A stretch of 64,000 bases of DNA from Ustilaginoidea virens (lineage: Eukaryota > Ascomycota > Sordariomycetes > Hypocreales > Clavicipitaceae), in assembly GCF_000687475.1 (NCBI RefSeq), contig NC_057319.1, positions 1,922,001 through 1,986,000 of the forward strand, written 5' to 3'. Each line of letters starts with the position of its first letter. Positions within the stretch are counted from its first letter, which is position 1. Under the pieces are notes generated by a model, which worked only from the letters and a program-made list of their open reading frames with translations, ran no database searches and was not told the origin of the DNA. Positions 55,235-64,000 of this stretch are shown here, piece after piece. A program made the position numbers and the translations under genes.

Positions 55235-55959
55235 TGTTGCAAAATGGTGATTCAGAATACTGTTGGAAATGTACTGGATACCGACAGTGGCATACAAGGC
55301 ATTGCAGAATAAAATAAGAGCTAGTTAAAGATTTAAAGCGCATAAGAGGTTGACCAGAGCAAAGATATCAGGGAAATCTGATTCTAATTATTAGTGACTA
55401 TTCTAGCTAGAAAGAGGGAATTTTGGGCATATTTCTACCATCTTGAAAAAGTGGTTGAAAATAATGAAAAACTGCAAAAATAGCGAAAAACCCGACGAAA
55501 AGTCGGTCTGCCCAACCGTGCCCAGTCTATGCCCAATATCCTACCCAGTGCATACCCAACCAAGCCTAGTGGCTTATAGCGGTATGCCGGATGCCCTATA
55601 ACAGTCTGCCGTACGGGCCAGAAGCCCTATATCGGTCTGCCGTAAATGACCGGTGTAGCGGGTAACTGTATGTAGAAGGCCGAAAGTGCTGGTATTAGTA
55701 AGGTTTGCCCATTTGGTAATCCCGTAGAAATGCGCCGCCTATTGTGGGCCCTATGGCCCGCTGTGACCGGCCGCTGTGGCCGGCTGTGGGGCGCTATGCC
55801 GGTGCTATAACCGGCGCTGCGGCCCACTGTAATCGGCGTTGTGGGGCGCTGTGCCCCACCATAGCGCCTGGTATAGCCACCGTGATATCTCAACGTAAAG
55901 ACGTCGTACGGTAGCGAGACCAGTACCAAAATACAGCTAAAAAGGCGCTGATTTCAATA
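55235..55959 (-). repeat. Type-4 LTR, right (5' LTR of unit E2)
   Basis: 725 bp from TGTTGCAAAATGG to GCTGATTTCAATA, followed by the target repeat GGTAA and the resumed gag of element H. Confidence 0.9.
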
Positions 55960-58900
55960 GGTAAAGAGCCTATTTATACAACGCCACCAACAACAACTAT
56001 TACCAACCAAATTAGTGATGGGGCTATTAAAGAATTAGCGAAGACTGCCAACCGCTTTAAGGAATCCCAAAAGCTAAAAAGCCCCTATAATTTCGACCAG
56101 TGGAAGCAGGCCCTTACTATACAACTGAGGGCCTTTAAAATAGCTAACTTTATTAACGACCCCTTTATAGCAAGGCACTTTGATGAGTCTGAGCAGGCAC
56201 TTCTACTACTAATGCTAAAGAATAGCTATGGTGAAGAAGCTGCAGAGGCTATAGACTGGTGTAATGACCTAGAGAAAGCCTACCTTTTGCTAGTGGCCCA
56301 GTATTGCCACTCACCAGAAGTATAGCGGGCATATTTATATCCTACCTTTCACACCCTTACATTTACCGGTTATAAAGGCACTTTAGAGGCTTTTAATAGC
56401 GAATTTAACAGCTATATTTCTCGCCTCAGAATTCTAGGTTCTAAGATTGACTCTTTCGACTAAATTAACTAGTACCTTTGGGCTATAGAGGGGGTATTTA
56501 CCCGCTAGACGGAACGCCAACGCTCTATGATTAGGGCATATAGCGCCCAGGGCGTTATTAACAGCAGCAAATTTAACCTCCAGTATTTTATAGTTGACCT
56601 ACTAGAAGAACAGCGTTCTAAAGGGTCTAATAAGGTAGCTGCTAATAATAACCCTAAGCAGCTCAAGGCTTCCAAAGACTCTAAGAATAAAGGGTCTACT
56701 AATGCCGCTTCTACTAATAATAGCAAGAATAATTCTACTAATAATAGGAAAAAGAAGCAGCAACAGAAGAAGAAACAAGACTCTAACAATAGCAGCAAAC
56801 AGCAAGATATTGAGGCCTTTATTATAGGCAACTATAATACCCAGGATACTAATATATCCTATTCCTCTTCTTCTACCACTATATCCACTGATAACCAGCC
56901 CTTAGCTATAAGCTATAGTGCTAAATCAGGTGGTAGGACTCCGAAGGATGCCCTCCTTTACGATACAGGCTCCACTTATCATATTGTTAATGATAAGAAG
57001 TATTTCACCACTTTTCACTATTTTGAGAAGAATGATAAGCCTATAATTACTACTGGTGGTGGCCCTATTTCCCCTACTGGTTAGGGTACAGCACGATTTA
57101 CTGTGCTACAGGGCGTTAATCCTACCAAATGGGGTATTATAGAGCTTAAGAATGCACTATATATTCCTACCTTGGATATTAACATTATTAGCGGTGTAAA
57201 GCACTATGCCGCTAAAGGGGTACTAATTAAAAATCAGCTTTGGTCAGCAAGCCGTAAATGCATCGGCATTTTTAACTTTGAAAAATACGGCTTTTTCCTT
57301 CCACAGAAAGGAATAGACACACTATTACTTCATCAATCTTACAGTCATTATACTATTACTAATAGTATATTAGTAGAGGTCCCCAGCCCTACTAACCCTG
57401 CTGATTATAGTAATCCTGAGGATACTACTATTACCCCTATTCCTACTACTGCGACTAGTAAGGAACCTGTAGAGGCTATTAGCCCTACTACTAACCAGCC
57501 CGCTACTATAACTAGCGATGTTCCTGCTATTATAACTAGCAAGGAACCCGTAGAGGCTACTAGCCCTACTACCTAACCTTCCGCTATTATAACTAGCGAA
57601 GACCCTGTAGAGGTTACTAACCCTACTCCTGCCCCTATAGCTGCTGATACAGAATATCAGAAGCTATTATAATTAGCCGGCATTTGGCATGTACGGCTAG
57701 GGCATATAGGTATTCAGCTACTTAAAAAGACCTGTGCTAATACCTCTGGTCTGCCTAACCTTAATAAGGTTAAAGATGCTGATTTTCGCTGCCTAGCCTG
57801 TATCCAGGCTAAGAAGGTTAGAAGACCTTCTAAAGATGCGATACCTAATCCAGCTAAATGCCTGGATATTATAGAAGGTGATACTTTTGCTATATCACCT
57901 ATGCCATATAACAAACGACCTGTTGCCCTTATATTAGTGGACAGAAAATCCCGATTCCGTTGGCTTTACTTACTGCCTAATAGGGAAGGCACTATTGTAT
58001 TTAAAGCATTACAGAGCTTTATACAGAGCCTACAGGTCAGATATGGCAAAACGCCTGTTGAATTCCACTATGATGGTGGAAATGAAATCAACAAAATGCT
58101 TAGTGATTGGCTTGTTGAACAGGGCATAGCTTTTAATACATCTTGCCCCTATATTCACGAACAAAACGGCCTAGCTGAGCGCTCCATTAGGGTTATAGCT
58201 GATAGGCTACGTGCTACTATGGCCTGGTCAAGGCTACCATCTAACCTCTGGTCTGCTGTAATTACTAGCGTTGTTATGCTAGTAAATATAACAGCTGTTA
58301 CTAACAGACCTTCTAGCCTTTATCAGGAGCTATTAAAGGATTATAACCAGATAACACCGGAGCACTACCCTGACCTTATAAACCTTAGGGCTATTGGAGC
58401 AGCTATTGAAGTGCTTATACCACACGAAAAGCGTATAAAAAGCAGAAAATTAGCGCCCCGTACCGAGCCTGGTAGGCTCCTTACCACTCTAGGTAATAAT
58501 ACTTACCTAGTCTACCTTCTAAAGAAGAAGGTTATTACCAAAACAACTTTTATTACCTTTATTCATTAAAATGAAGGTATAGGCCCTATTTCTAATAGCC
58601 TAAAAGGAGACTTTTATAGAGGGCAAAATACAGGTTCAGAGGGGGTATCTAGTAGAGAACCTGCTATTTTACTAGATGACCTAGAAAGTATATCGGACCC
58701 TACTAACCTTACTAATATTACTAATACTAATGTTATACCGGATGACCTGGAAAGCATGCCGGACCCTACTAATTTTACTAGCATTATTAATGCTACCCCG
58801 GATGATATTACTAACACTAATGCCACCGTGGATTACCTTCCTAAGTCAGAAGGTACTATACTATAGTCCCCGGCTACTGCAAAGGATGACCTTATAGATA

Positions 58901-60840
58901 TCCTTACTAGCCTTACTCCTACTGGCCTTGCTGGCTCTGCTATACCTGCCAGCCCTACTAACCCTACCAGCCCTACCGACTTATTCCCTAATTATGATTT
59001 ATATCACCTAATATGGGATTCCTGCTATGCAGCTAAGCGTAAGCTAGCTAAAAAGGCCCCTAATGGTACGCCTAATAGCTGGAAGGATATGCTACAATGC
59101 CCTGAAAAAGAAAAAGACCTTTGGATAAAGGCACTATTTAAGGAATTTGAGCAGTTATTGGATACTAAAGTCTTCCAATTTATTCCTAAGTCTAGCGTTC
59201 CTATTGATAGGAAAATTATACGCAATAGGCCTGTTTTTCGGGTTAAAAAGGATGCCAATAATCAGCCTATAAAATATAAGGCTAGATTGGTTATTAAGGG
59301 TTTTATGCAAGTCGAAGGAAAGGACTTTCAGCATACCTATGCTTCTACCTCTATCCCACCTACCTGGAGGGTTATACTGGCTTTAGCTGCTAGTAATAAC
59401 TGGGAAATAGAGCAGATCGACTTTATAGGCGCCTTCCTAAATAGCGAACTTTCTGAGACCATTTATATGGATATTCCTGACGGATTTCTCGAATTTACAG
59501 AGAGCTTACTACTAACTAATAGCAATAGCAAGCTTTGGTCTGATATTCAACGGTAATGGCTACTAACTTTACTTAAAGAAGCCGGCTTTAATCCCTCTAT
59601 TAAGCAAGCTATTTTACTAAAGAAGGCCCTATACGGGCTAAAACAAGCACCCCGCGAATGGCAACACCGGCTAAAAGACCTGATTTCTAGTGAAGGCTTC
59701 TTACCTTTAGCATCTAATGCTGCCGTCTTTTATAATAAGCAAACCAGCACCTTTATCGTCACTTATATTGACGACTGCCTATTAGTTGGTCCAAATATAA
59801 CTTATATTAACCAGCTAAAAAGGAAATTTCATAAGGTCTATGCTATAGAAGACCGCGGTCCGGCTTCCTTCTTCCTAGGCGTATAAATTATACGAAATAG
59901 AAAGGAAGGTTTATTATGGCTACACCAAGCCCAATTTATAGCAGAGGTTTTAGCTAAATTCGGCTTATAGGATACTAAACCTTAACTAATTCTACTTTAA
60001 CCAGGGATTCTAAATGAATCTAGTGGAAAAGATCTTAGTCCTACTGATCAGAGCCTTTATCAGAGCCTTACTGGCACTATAATGTGGCTTATGATGATGA
60101 CTAGGCCCGACCTAGCATTTCCTACGCAATACCTCTCTCGGTTTATATCTAAGGCAACTAATATGCATCTAAATGCTGCAAAGGGCAGTTTTAGCTACCT
60201 TAAAGGCACTGAGAACCTAGCTATTTGCTTTAGTACTACTAAAAGCAACCAACAGCCTATTATAACCGCTTATTCTGATAGCGATTTTGCTGGCTGTAAA
60301 GAAACCTCTAAATCTACTGGAGGCTTCTTAACTACTATTAATAGTGGTCCTATTAGCTGGCGTTCTAAACGAGCCTCTTTAGTAGTGCTATCTACTTTAG
60401 AAGCTAAATCTGATGCCTTACTTGAGACTATCCGTAAGGTATAGTGGCTTTCTAACCTTTGTAAGGAGCTAGAAATTGATATCTTACGCCCTATACCGCT
60501 ATACTGCGATAACCAGGGCTCTATTTCAAATTCTAACGACCCTAATCAGCATGCTCGCACTAAGCATACGCTATTAAAATTCCGGTATATTAGGGAGCAA
60601 GCCCAGCTGGGCTTAGTTAAAATTACCTACTTACCTACTAATAGTATGCCTGCTGACGGTCTTACGAAGCCACTGCCGGGCCCTAAATTTACTAGGTTCC
60701 GCGAGTTACTAGGCCTTAGGGCCTGCTAACTTATACTAACTTTTACTAAGGTTTTTTTCTTATGCTTTTTCCTTAGCACTTTTATTGCATTTTTCTTTCC
60801 TATCCTTTATACGACGATTAGCTTGATACTATAGTAGCTA

Positions 60841-60851
60841 ATCAGAGGGGG
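60841..60851 (+). other. Polypurine tract of element H
   Basis: ATCAGAGGGGG directly before the 3' LTR. The same tract occurs in reverse next to the left LTRs of G, E1 and E2 (CCCCCTCTGAT), so families 1 and 4 share it. Confidence 0.8.
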
Positions 60852-61369
60852 TGTTAAAATCCTATAGTAGCCTACTAGGCTGCTGGCCTAATGCCCTACT
60901 GGTCTACTAACCTTCTGGCCCTTATACCGTCTTTTAGACTTACGGTGGTCTTACCAACCCAGGCCCTTGCCTTTTACCTTAAGGATTTTCAGTGGATTAT
61001 TTACTGTATATCAAGTAAGGTAGGCCTTAAGGTAGGCCTTGTTAAAAAGGTGTGGCATTGCTAAATTAGCGTGGTGGGTCTACTAGCGTAGTGGCTAGTC
61101 CACTAGTGTAGTGGGTAGTCTACTAGTGTGGTGGGTAGTCACTAGCGTGGTGGCTAGTTACTAGTGCGGTGACTAGTTACTAGTGCGGTGGTTAGGGTGG
61201 TTAAAAAGGCCGGATATAGTGGGTTTGCTGACGTATCATATACGTGGCATAGCGAGCATTACGGGGAGCTTTCTTACTGGCTACCTTGAATGCCTGGGCC
61301 CACCCCTCCTTCGTGTATATATAGGATAGCTTTCCCCCTTCTTTATAAATAGTAGAAGGGCAGCACAAT
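60852..61369 (+). repeat. 3' LTR of element H, truncated
   Basis: The first 518 bp of a type-1 LTR, identical to 39789-40306 except for one position (G here, A near 40225). It is interrupted at CACAAT by the family-5 element. Confidence 0.92.
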
Positions 61370-62492
61370 TGTCAGGAAGCAGGGAGAGAAAGCGGTCTAT
61401 TATAAAGGGTTGACCTACCCTGTCTCAACAGTACTCAGGTCACCAGCTATTTATAGTAGGCACGGGGGTAACCCTAAGGGGCTACTATTCCCTCGGTTAT
61501 ATATGCTATATTCGTATCCGGACATTCCCGACATATATGATAATCCACCAGTATCCCCGCCGACATACCCCCCTAGGATGTGCTTTATCCAGCATATCCT
61601 GCTATATAGCCAATTCCTATAGAAAATAAGATAGCAAATAGAACTATAGAAGTTATTATACCGTAGTAAGAAGAGCGATAGAGGCGCTATTAGTGAAAAT
61701 AACCCTTAGGGGTAAAAATGCCCCTATTCGCATATATCGTTATAAGGAACGTAAAAGACAATAGAAAATAATAATAAACCATAAAATTCAGGTTTATATA
61801 GGAAAATATATACGGCTGATAAAATGCATTTCTTAATCTATTTAATGAGCATCCTCATCATGAGGCATTTCCTCAATATTATAACGAATATTATGAGATT
61901 GCCCGGCATCGCGGGAGCCTTTTAATACCACTAGCCCCAGCTAATAGCAGAAGGTTTCGAATTTCTAGCCTATTAGGGGCTTAGTAAAACTATTAGCGAT
62001 TATATTACCTATAGGAACCCATGTAATATTAATAGAGCCTTTCTGGACTTCCTATTGCAACTAGTAATAATGAATATTAATGTGATGGAGCTAGGTTACG
62101 AGTTTGAAAAACTCTTCCTTCAATAGGCGAATAGTCTGGATATTATCGCACTGAATAGTAGGGACATCCTATACCAAATAAAGCCTAACTTCCTTATAGA
62201 GCCTGCGGAATGCGATAACCTCTTTCGCGGTATATAAAATCGCTAGTAATTTAGCCTCTGTAGATGATGTTGTCACTATATCCTGTTGACCAGCTTTATA
62301 TACAATCGGGCCACTAAATAGCTTAATTATGTATCCTTATGAGCTGCGTTGGGATGTAATATCGTCAGCAAAAGATATATCTAAATATGCCTGTATTTCT
62401 AGGTTATCGGCACTAAATTTAATAGCAGTGTTCTTCCACGTATAGCTATAGTCAAAGGCCTTTCTTACTGTACGCAAATAGTCTAGACTAGG
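61370..62492 (-). mobile_element. Family-5 copia element, 3' end only (LTR and RNase H)
   Basis: The LTR is about 61370-61565 (TGTCAGGAAGC to CCGCCGACA on the plus strand), followed by a reversed polypurine tract TACCCCCCTAGG. The minus strand then gives a decayed RNase H between about 61860 and 62490, with SFADDITSQRSS, KLFSGPIVYKAGQQDIVTTS and STEAKLLAI blocks and a few stops. These differ from the YSDSDFAGCKETSKSTGGF type of the other families, so it is a separate copia lineage. It is interrupted by element G at 62493. ACAAT (61365-61369) is the expected target repeat. Confidence 0.75.
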
Positions 62493-63236
62493 TATTGCAA
62501 TTCTCAAGGTCACTATAAAAGCAGAGCCTTACTAGCTAGCTAGATGGCACAAGACTGTCTGCGACCTGTGAACTAATCTTAGTATAAATACTAGATTTTT
62601 CACTAAGTCCTAAGACTATACAAGTGCTATAAAGCAGGGCAAGTGTAAAGGCAAGGCAAATATAAGATAACCAAAAACGCAGGGAAGGTGGAAGTTAAGA
62701 GGCATGTAGTGCATTAACAGGTTCGATTGTGCTGCCCTTCTACTATCTAGAAAGAAGGGGAAAAGCTATCCTATATATACACGAAGGAGGGGTGGGCCCA
62801 GGCATCCAAGGTAGCCAGTAAGAAAGCTCCCCGTAATGCTCGCTATGATACGTCAGCAACCCTGCTATATCCGACCTTTCTAACCACCCTAACCACCGCA
62901 CTAGTAATTAGTCACCGCACTAGTAACTAACCACCACACTAGTGGACTAGCCACCACGCTAGTAGGCCACCACGCTAATTTAGCAATGCCACACCACGCT
63001 AGTAGGCCGCCACCACGCTAGTAGGCAACCACGCTAATTTAGCAATGCCACACCTTTTCAATAAGGCCTACCTTACTTGATATACAGTAAATAATCCACT
63101 GAAAATCCTTAAGGTAGAAGGCAAAGGCCTAAGGTAATACTACTATAAGTCCAAGAGGCGGTATAAGGGCCAGAAGGTTAGTAGGCCAGTAGGGCATAAG
63201 GCCAGCAGCCTAGTAGGCTACTATAGGATTTTAACA
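62493..63236 (-). repeat. 3' LTR of element G (type 1)
   Basis: 744 bp from TATTGCAATTC to GGATTTTAACA. It contains the CCACCACGCTAGT array (about 62890-63050), with a partial duplication of the ACGCTAATTTAGCAATGCCAC block. Confidence 0.87.
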
Positions 63237-63357
63237 CCCCCTCTGATTAGCTACTGTAGTAGCAAGCTAATCGTATAAAGGATAGGGAAAGAAAATGCAG
63301 TAAAAAGTGCTAAGGAAAAACATAAGAAAAACCTTAGTAAAAGTAAGTTAGTATAAG

Positions 63358-64000
63358 TTAGCAGGCCCTAAGACCTAGTAACTCGCGGAACCTAGTAAAT
63401 TTAGGGCCCGGCAGTGGCTTCGTAAGACCGTTAGCAGGCATACTATTAGTAGGTAAATAGGTAATTTTAACCAAGCCCAGCTGGGCTTGCTCCCTAATAT
63501 ACCGGAATTTTAATAGCGTATGCTTAGTGCGAGCGTGCTGATTAGGGTCGTTAGAATTTGAAATGGAGCCCTGGTTATCGCAGTATAGCGGTATAGGGCG
63601 TAAAATATTAATTTCTAGCTCCTTATAAAGGTTAGAAAGCCACTATACCTCGCGGATAGTCTCAAGTAATGCATCAGATTTAGCTTCTAAAGTAGATAGT
63701 ACTACTAAAGAGGCTCGCTTAGAACGCTAGCTAATAGGACCACTATTAATAGTAGTCAGGAAGCCTCTAGTAGATTTAGAGGTTTCTTTATAGCTAGCAA
63801 AGTCGCTATCAGAATAAGCGGCTATAATAGGCTGTTGGTTGCTTTTAGTAGCACTAAAGCAAATAGCTAGGTTCTCAGTGCCTTTAAGGTAACTAAAGCT
63901 GCCTTTTGCAGCATTTAGATGCACATTAGTTGCTTTCGATATAAACCGAGAAAGGTATTAGATAGGAAATGCTAGGTCGGGCCTAGTTATCATCATAAGC
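63358..64000 (-). pseudogene. Element G pol C-terminus (RNase H), partial
   Basis: The minus strand from the window edge to TAA 63358 encodes the RNase H end: MHLNAAKGSFSYLKGTENLA (63865-63924), YSDSDFASYKETSKSTRGFL (about 63750-63820), then the C-terminal LPTNSMPANGLTKPLPGPKF block (about 63400-63460). The few TAG codons in this short part (for example after NSGPIS at about 63727) replace TGG. The rest of gag-pol lies outside. Confidence 0.83.

Larger units (their letters stand above)
41595..55959 (-). mobile_element. Head-to-tail dimer of a family-4 copia element, TSD GGTAA
   Basis: 14,365 bp with three LTRs of 725 bp each (41595-42319, 48415-49139, 55235-55959) and two internal regions, all in minus orientation. 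The period is exactly 6,820 bp for both units (2 x 6,820 + 725 = 14,365). GGTAA stands at 41590-41594 and 55960-55964, so the whole array occupies one target site in the gag of H. The units differ by scattered C/T and G/A changes, mostly in CpA/TpG context, and not by length. Confidence 0.93.
41284..60729 (+). pseudogene. Element H gag-pol, RIP-inactivated, split by the dimer
   Basis: Segments 41284-41594 and 55965-60729 sum to 5,076 nt (1,692 codons) in one frame without indel. Order: gag (NFDQWKQALTIQLRAFKIAN about 56092), Asn/Lys/Gln-rich linker (56640-56800), protease LLYDTGSTYHI (about 56950), integrase with Asp in ILVDRKSRF (57935), Asp in FHYDGGNE (58065) and Glu in NGLAERSIR (58170), RT with IDFIGAFL (59420) and intact YIDD (59764-59775), RNase H with AYSDSDFAGCKETSKSTGGF (60265). 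At least 16 premature stops lie in frame (for example 41452, 56323, 56461, 56470, 56506, 57082, 57574, 57670, 58864, 59884, 59968), almost all TAA/TAG explicable as CAA, CAG or TGG changed by RIP. Confidence 0.9.
39789..61369 (+). mobile_element. Copia element H, split by the family-4 dimer, 3' LTR truncated
   Basis: 5' LTR 39789-40539, primer-binding site 40540-40554, leader, gag start 41284-41594, dimer insertion 41595-55959 (TSD GGTAA), gag-pol continuing 55965-60729, polypurine tract 60841-60851, 3' LTR 60852-61369 (first 518 bp only). Without the insertion it would be about 7.2-7.4 kb. It is the best preserved copy of the lineage shared with A, B and G. Confidence 0.9.
62493..64000 (-). 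mobile_element. Copia element G, continues beyond the window
   Basis: The 3' LTR at the left is followed by the reversed polypurine tract CCCCCTCTGATTAGC (63237-63251) and the 3' part of pol up to the window edge. It belongs to the same lineage as H and B. CTAGG (62488-62492) is its presumed target repeat. It is inserted in the RNase H of the family-5 element. Confidence 0.88.

Noticed and set aside
21110..64000. Centromere or telomere-adjacent array
   Set aside because: An AT-rich nested block would fit a centromere, but no telomeric repeat or other specific signal is visible; chromatin data would be needed.

Overview
The window reads as a chromosome segment of a filamentous ascomycete (Pezizomycotina). 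Sordariomycetes, perhaps Hypocreales, is my inference from GC-rich spliced genes with 60-150 nt GT-AG introns, dispersed TACTCCGTAC and TAGGTACCT intergenic motifs, and copia elements decayed by RIP (repeat-induced point mutation, CpA to TpA). All coordinates, splice sites and element ends were read by eye; no alignment or search was run.

Left part, 1-21,100: ordinary gene-bearing DNA. A CadD-like cadmium-resistance transporter, cut by the window edge, is divergent from a gene for a His/Met-rich secreted or membrane protein of unknown function. Next come an EXPERA/TMEM97-family membrane protein, an apparently intact Tc1-type DNA transposon (DD34E transposase with one intron), a small candidate MITE, and a WSC-domain cell-wall stress sensor in four exons. 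About 6.8 kb follow in which I see no gene. Then come a secreted PI-PLC-like phosphodiesterase and, convergent to it, a 1,077-residue kelch-repeat single-pass membrane protein. Membrane or secreted surface functions dominate, but nothing shows one shared pathway.

Right part, about 21,110-64,000: an AT-rich block made entirely of retroelements, without host genes. At least five LTR types are present (called 1-5 here), mostly Ty1/copia, and they are nested. A relic of unknown family (21.1-25.0 kb) carries two solo LTRs with 5-bp target duplications. Element A (+) starts at 25,024 and is split by complete element B (-, TSD GTTAC), which itself holds a solo LTR (TSD AATAC). A is then interrupted by E0 (-), E0 by an LTR-3 element, and that by element H (+). 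H is split in its gag by a head-to-tail dimer of a family-4 element (LTR-internal-LTR-internal-LTR, exact 6,820-bp period, TSD GGTAA). The 3' LTR of H is interrupted by a family-5 copia, and that by G, which runs off the right edge. The right-hand ends of A, E0, the LTR-3 element, H, the family-5 element and G should lie beyond position 64,000 in reverse order.

The gag-pol genes keep their reading frame end to end (about 1,692, 1,716 and 1,899 codons once insertions are subtracted) and are broken only by substitutions of RIP type. Two observations suggest that already RIPed copies moved afterwards. The two LTRs of H differ at one of 518 compared positions although its pol has at least 16 premature stops, and all three family-4 copies share the same Asp to Asn change in the reverse transcriptase YxDD motif. 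Three families have a primer-binding site matching the anticodon arm of initiator tRNA-Met, which implies copia-type half-tRNA priming.
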